From positions 120,090-184,089 of the forward strand of contig NZ_JAXMOR010000007.1 in NCBI RefSeq assembly GCF_034669705.1: a stretch of DNA of 64,000 bases. Reading direction: 5' to 3'. Shown piece by piece: positions 61,835 through 64,000 of this stretch. The DNA is from Marinovum sp034669705 (GTDB lineage: Bacteria > Pseudomonadota > Alphaproteobacteria > Rhodobacterales > Rhodobacteraceae). The notes under the pieces were generated by a model. It was not told the origin of the DNA, made no database searches, and saw only the letters and a list, made by a program, of their open reading frames with translations. Positions within the stretch are counted from its first letter, which is position 1; each line of letters starts with the position of its first letter. The translations under genes were made by a program, and so were the position numbers.

Positions 61835-63585
61835 GCCCCGAGCCCCGTCAGATCGAGCACGTATTTCTGCACCTCAGAGCGCTGCGTGCGTTTGTTTACC
61901 CAGCCATAGTTGCGCCGGGCCGTTCCCACCGAGTCGTCCAGCAACCGCTCGATGAGGTCCCATCTGCCTGGATTGGCCTGGATAAGCAGCGAGGCCAATC
62001 CATGACGGAAGTTGTGCGGGGTCATTGGCAGGCCCTCGAGCCGGGTCTCGCGCTTGAACCAGTTGAGGAAGGTCCTGTAATTCAAGCTGCCCCCCGTCTC
62101 GATGCCCGGAAACAGGAACGGGCTCGTGTCGGCGTCGGGATACAGCGGGTGGATCGTGCTCTTGAACCACTCGATGACTTCGAGACCGTTCAGGTTGCCA
62201 CGCTTGATCGGCGCCCAGATCTCATTGTCGTTCTTGGTAAGCTCCATCGGGAGATCAATTGTGGCATGATCCGTCATCCGGCTTGGCAGGTGGAAGGTGA
62301 TGCCCTTTCCCCGGATCCTGAGGTTCAGGGCGTTCTCGATCCTGATCGGGGCCCCGCGCGTTTCGAGTGCACAGAGGGCCGCAACGGAGCCAATGGAGCG
62401 CACTGCCTCAAGTTCGCTCTGGGTAAGCGCGCGTCCGTTTTTCGTGCATTCGTCGATTGCCCCCTGGGCCTTGTTGCGAAGCTGAACGTGCATCGACAGG
62501 AATGCCAGGCTCAGGCTTTTTGATCCGAGCAGGGTTTCGCAGAATTTCTGCGCCTTGGGCGACATTCCCTTGTTCTGCTTCTTCCCCTCGTTCAGGAACC
62601 TGTTGTTCTTCACGTGCTGCTTGATCTGGTCCGGCGACACGTCGTTCCGCCTCATCACGGTCCCGATGGCCTTGATGTAGTCATGAGCGGTTCGGCCCGA
62701 GATCTGGCCCGGATCCTGCGTATTCGCAGTCCAGCGGCGGATCACCAGCGTGGTGTTTTCCGGGGTAAGCAGGTCCGTCAAGCGGTCCTGCTCGGTGATC
62801 CGCGTGCATTCCGACAGGGTGCTGACAAATTTCCGCAAAGCGGCGGTCTTAAACGAGATGTCGTCTGCCGAGTTCGCCCCTTCGTAGGTCCCCTCCACAG
62901 GGTCCATTTCGCCGCGGGTCGCGACGGAAACCCAAGAGACGATTTCCTTTGCGATATGTGCCGGAACGCCGGGAAGCATGTTCAGACGCAGGGCGACCGG
63001 TTTGCCAAACGGAGTGACCGGCAGAAACGGCTTGATCGATGGCAAGTCTCGGATTCGGTCCAGGCGCCGCAGAGCGGACTGGACCGATTTCCATTCGTTC
63101 CCGTTCAAATTCGGCCGGAGTTCCCCGAGCCAGTCCTGCGAGACCTGCTTCGGGTCCTTCCCATGTTGCCGTGCCAGATCTGCGAGTTTGCGAACCGGGA
63201 TCAGCATCTGGGTCGGATAACCGCCCTCACCGGGCTTGCCGACCAGCTCACCCAGAGCGATGAGAAGGGACGACCATTCGTCCTGCCTTGCACGGCGCGC
63301 CTGCTCTTCCATCAGTTGTCCCGAACAGCCCTTGATCGCGGCGATCACCTTGCGACGCCAGGCCTTGTAAGCCTTCTCGGTCTTGAACTGTTTAGGATCG
63401 AACCCGTCGAGCGGAAAGCGGCGCTTGAAGTCGGAAAGGTCTGCCGGGATTTGCGACAGAGATTGGTTCGCATGGAGTGGGCCACACCGTTTCACCGGAG
63501 TAACGTAATCAGTTTTGTGTTCAGCGATGGTCCAGTCCAGGACCTGCTGGAACGTCATCGGAGCAATAGGTTTGAGAAGGGTCAT
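61831..63585 (-). CDS. tyrosine-type site-specific recombinase
   Basis: The 584-residue recombinase has a long N-terminal DNA-binding region (about 1-360), Arg-I in CALETRGAPIRIENALNLRI, a basic hairpin near LELTKNDNEIW, and the catalytic C-terminus MTPHNFRHGLASLLIQ (HxxR) and ARRNYGWVN (Tyr). The stop overlaps the start of the following recombinase-like gene (ATGA). Two different recombinases produced together suggest a heteromeric integration module of an island or transposon. Confidence 0.82.
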   Translation of the reverse strand: MTLLKPIAPMTFQQVLDWTIAEHKTDYVTPVKRCGPLHANQSLSQIPADLSDFKRRFPLDGFDPKQFKTEKAYKAWRRKVIAAIKGCSGQLMEEQARRARQDEWSSLLIALGELVGKPGEGGYPTQMLIPVRKLADLARQHGKDPKQVSQDWLGELRPNLNGNEWKSVQSALRRLDRIRDLPSIKPFLPVTPFGKPVALRLNMLPGVPAHIAKEIVSWVSVATRGEMDPVEGTYEGANSADDISFKTAALRKFVSTLSECTRITEQDRLTDLLTPENTTLVIRRWTANTQDPGQISGRTAHDYIKAIGTVMRRNDVSPDQIKQHVKNNRFLNEGKKQNKGMSPKAQKFCETLLGSKSLSLAFLSMHVQLRNKAQGAIDECTKNGRALTQSELEAVRSIGSVAALCALETRGAPIRIENALNLRIRGKGITFHLPSRMTDHATIDLPMELTKNDNEIWAPIKRGNLNGLEVIEWFKSTIHPLYPDADTSPFLFPGIETGGSLNYRTFLNWFKRETRLEGLPMTPHNFRHGLASLLIQANPGRWDLIERLLDDSVGTARRNYGWVNKRTQRSEVQKYVLDLTGLGA

Positions 63586-64000
63586 GGGGCCTCGTTTTGT
63601 TGTCCGCTAAATGACAGATTGGCCGTTCTGCAAGAAACCGAAGCCGAAAATGACAAATACTCTTTCGCTTGCCTGATCCGAAAGTTCAGGGGTGTTTGTC
63701 ATTTTGTCCGCTCCAGCTGTCATCTGTCCGTTGTTCGACCAACGTCCTGCCCAGGTGTCATTTTCGCGGTATGCTGATGGGGTTTCGGGCAAGGCTGCAC
63801 CCCGCTGACAGACAAAAGAAAACCTCCTTTCCGGGTGCGAAAAGGAGGTGGACCCCGAGGGGTGGTTTCAGAAATGTCAATCGGCAGGCAATCTTGACCC
63901 CCTATCGGCATTCAAAAATGACCCCCTGGATCGCTCGGGTAGCTGGCCCGATGCGGTGTAGCCCTCACACAGCGCAGCCGTATCGGGCCAGCGGGTTCAC
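63586..64000. other. right-edge gap with repeats resembling an IS terminus
   Basis: No gene is supported. Between 63880 and 63935 two similar blocks, TTGACCCCCTATCGG and ATGACCCCCTGGATCG, occur; such TTGACCCCC-type repeats are common at ends of alphaproteobacterial IS21-family elements. An 11-bp inverted repeat (GCTGGCCCGAT at 63942-63952, ATCGGGCCAGC at 63982-63992) follows. A mobile element probably starts or ends here and continues past the window. Confidence 0.35.
63813..63849 (-). terminator. Rho-independent terminator on the minus strand
   Basis: On the minus strand ACCTCCTTT... pairs as ACCTCCTTT with AAAGGAGGT around a 10-base loop, followed by TTTCTTTTG. It would end a transcript entering from the right of the window, separating it from the recombinase gene at 63585. 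Confidence 0.75.

Overview
The window is a high-GC chromosomal segment of an alphaproteobacterium, most likely Rhodobacteraceae (Roseobacter group). The main signs are the gene order frr-uppS-cdsA-dxr-rseP-bamA-ompH-fabZ-lpxA-lpxI-lpxB, IalB, PAS_5 and GlxA-type proteins, a class II DAHP synthase and a liv-type ABC transporter. No species can be named from the sequence alone.

Positions 1-43.8 kb are mostly core genome. The left end holds gmk (cut by the window edge), a YicC-family gene, a PAS_5 gene, class II DAHP synthase, a GlxA-type regulator, a PQQ-type sugar dehydrogenase and a complete branched-chain amino acid ABC transporter (6.7-12.3 kb) with an extra small secreted protein between livF and livH. 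A lower-GC McrB_N-HNH endonuclease gene (12.3-13.3 kb) is packed without spare bases between livM and a HerA/DUF853 ATPase gene. From 16.1 to 32.9 kb runs the minus-strand envelope and lipid A cluster that starts with pyrH. It is split between pyrH and frr by three plus-strand RTX (calcium-binding repeat) genes. The second and third arose by a 1637-bp tandem duplication that carried along a 72-bp piece of the pyrH 3' end; the second now has two in-frame stops. The next 11 kb carries miaA, an AraC regulator, thpR, a lytic transglycosylase, ssb, sufE, rnd, purMN, a histidine kinase, a metallo-beta-lactamase-fold hydrolase and two tRNA genes.

At the tRNA-Asn gene (43.76 kb) the accessory region begins. 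A long tyrosine recombinase lies directly downstream, broken by one in-frame TAA, and is coupled to a gene of unknown function. Then comes a compact five-gene minus-strand operon (47.0-58.2 kb). Its products are an SF1 helicase with a C-terminal Vsr/MTES_1575-like nuclease, a membrane-anchored coiled-coil protein, a membrane-anchored coiled-coil McrB-like AAA protein, a DUF2357/McrC-like protein with a degenerate nuclease motif, and an Hsp70/actin-fold protein. This content matches the published description of CoCoNuT (coiled-coil nuclease tandem) type IV restriction-like systems and is the most interesting system in the window. It is followed by a truncated IS110 transposase, two small unknown genes, two overlapping tyrosine recombinase genes (one lacking the HxxR arginine) and, at the right edge, sequence resembling an insertion-sequence terminus. 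The island probably continues beyond the window.
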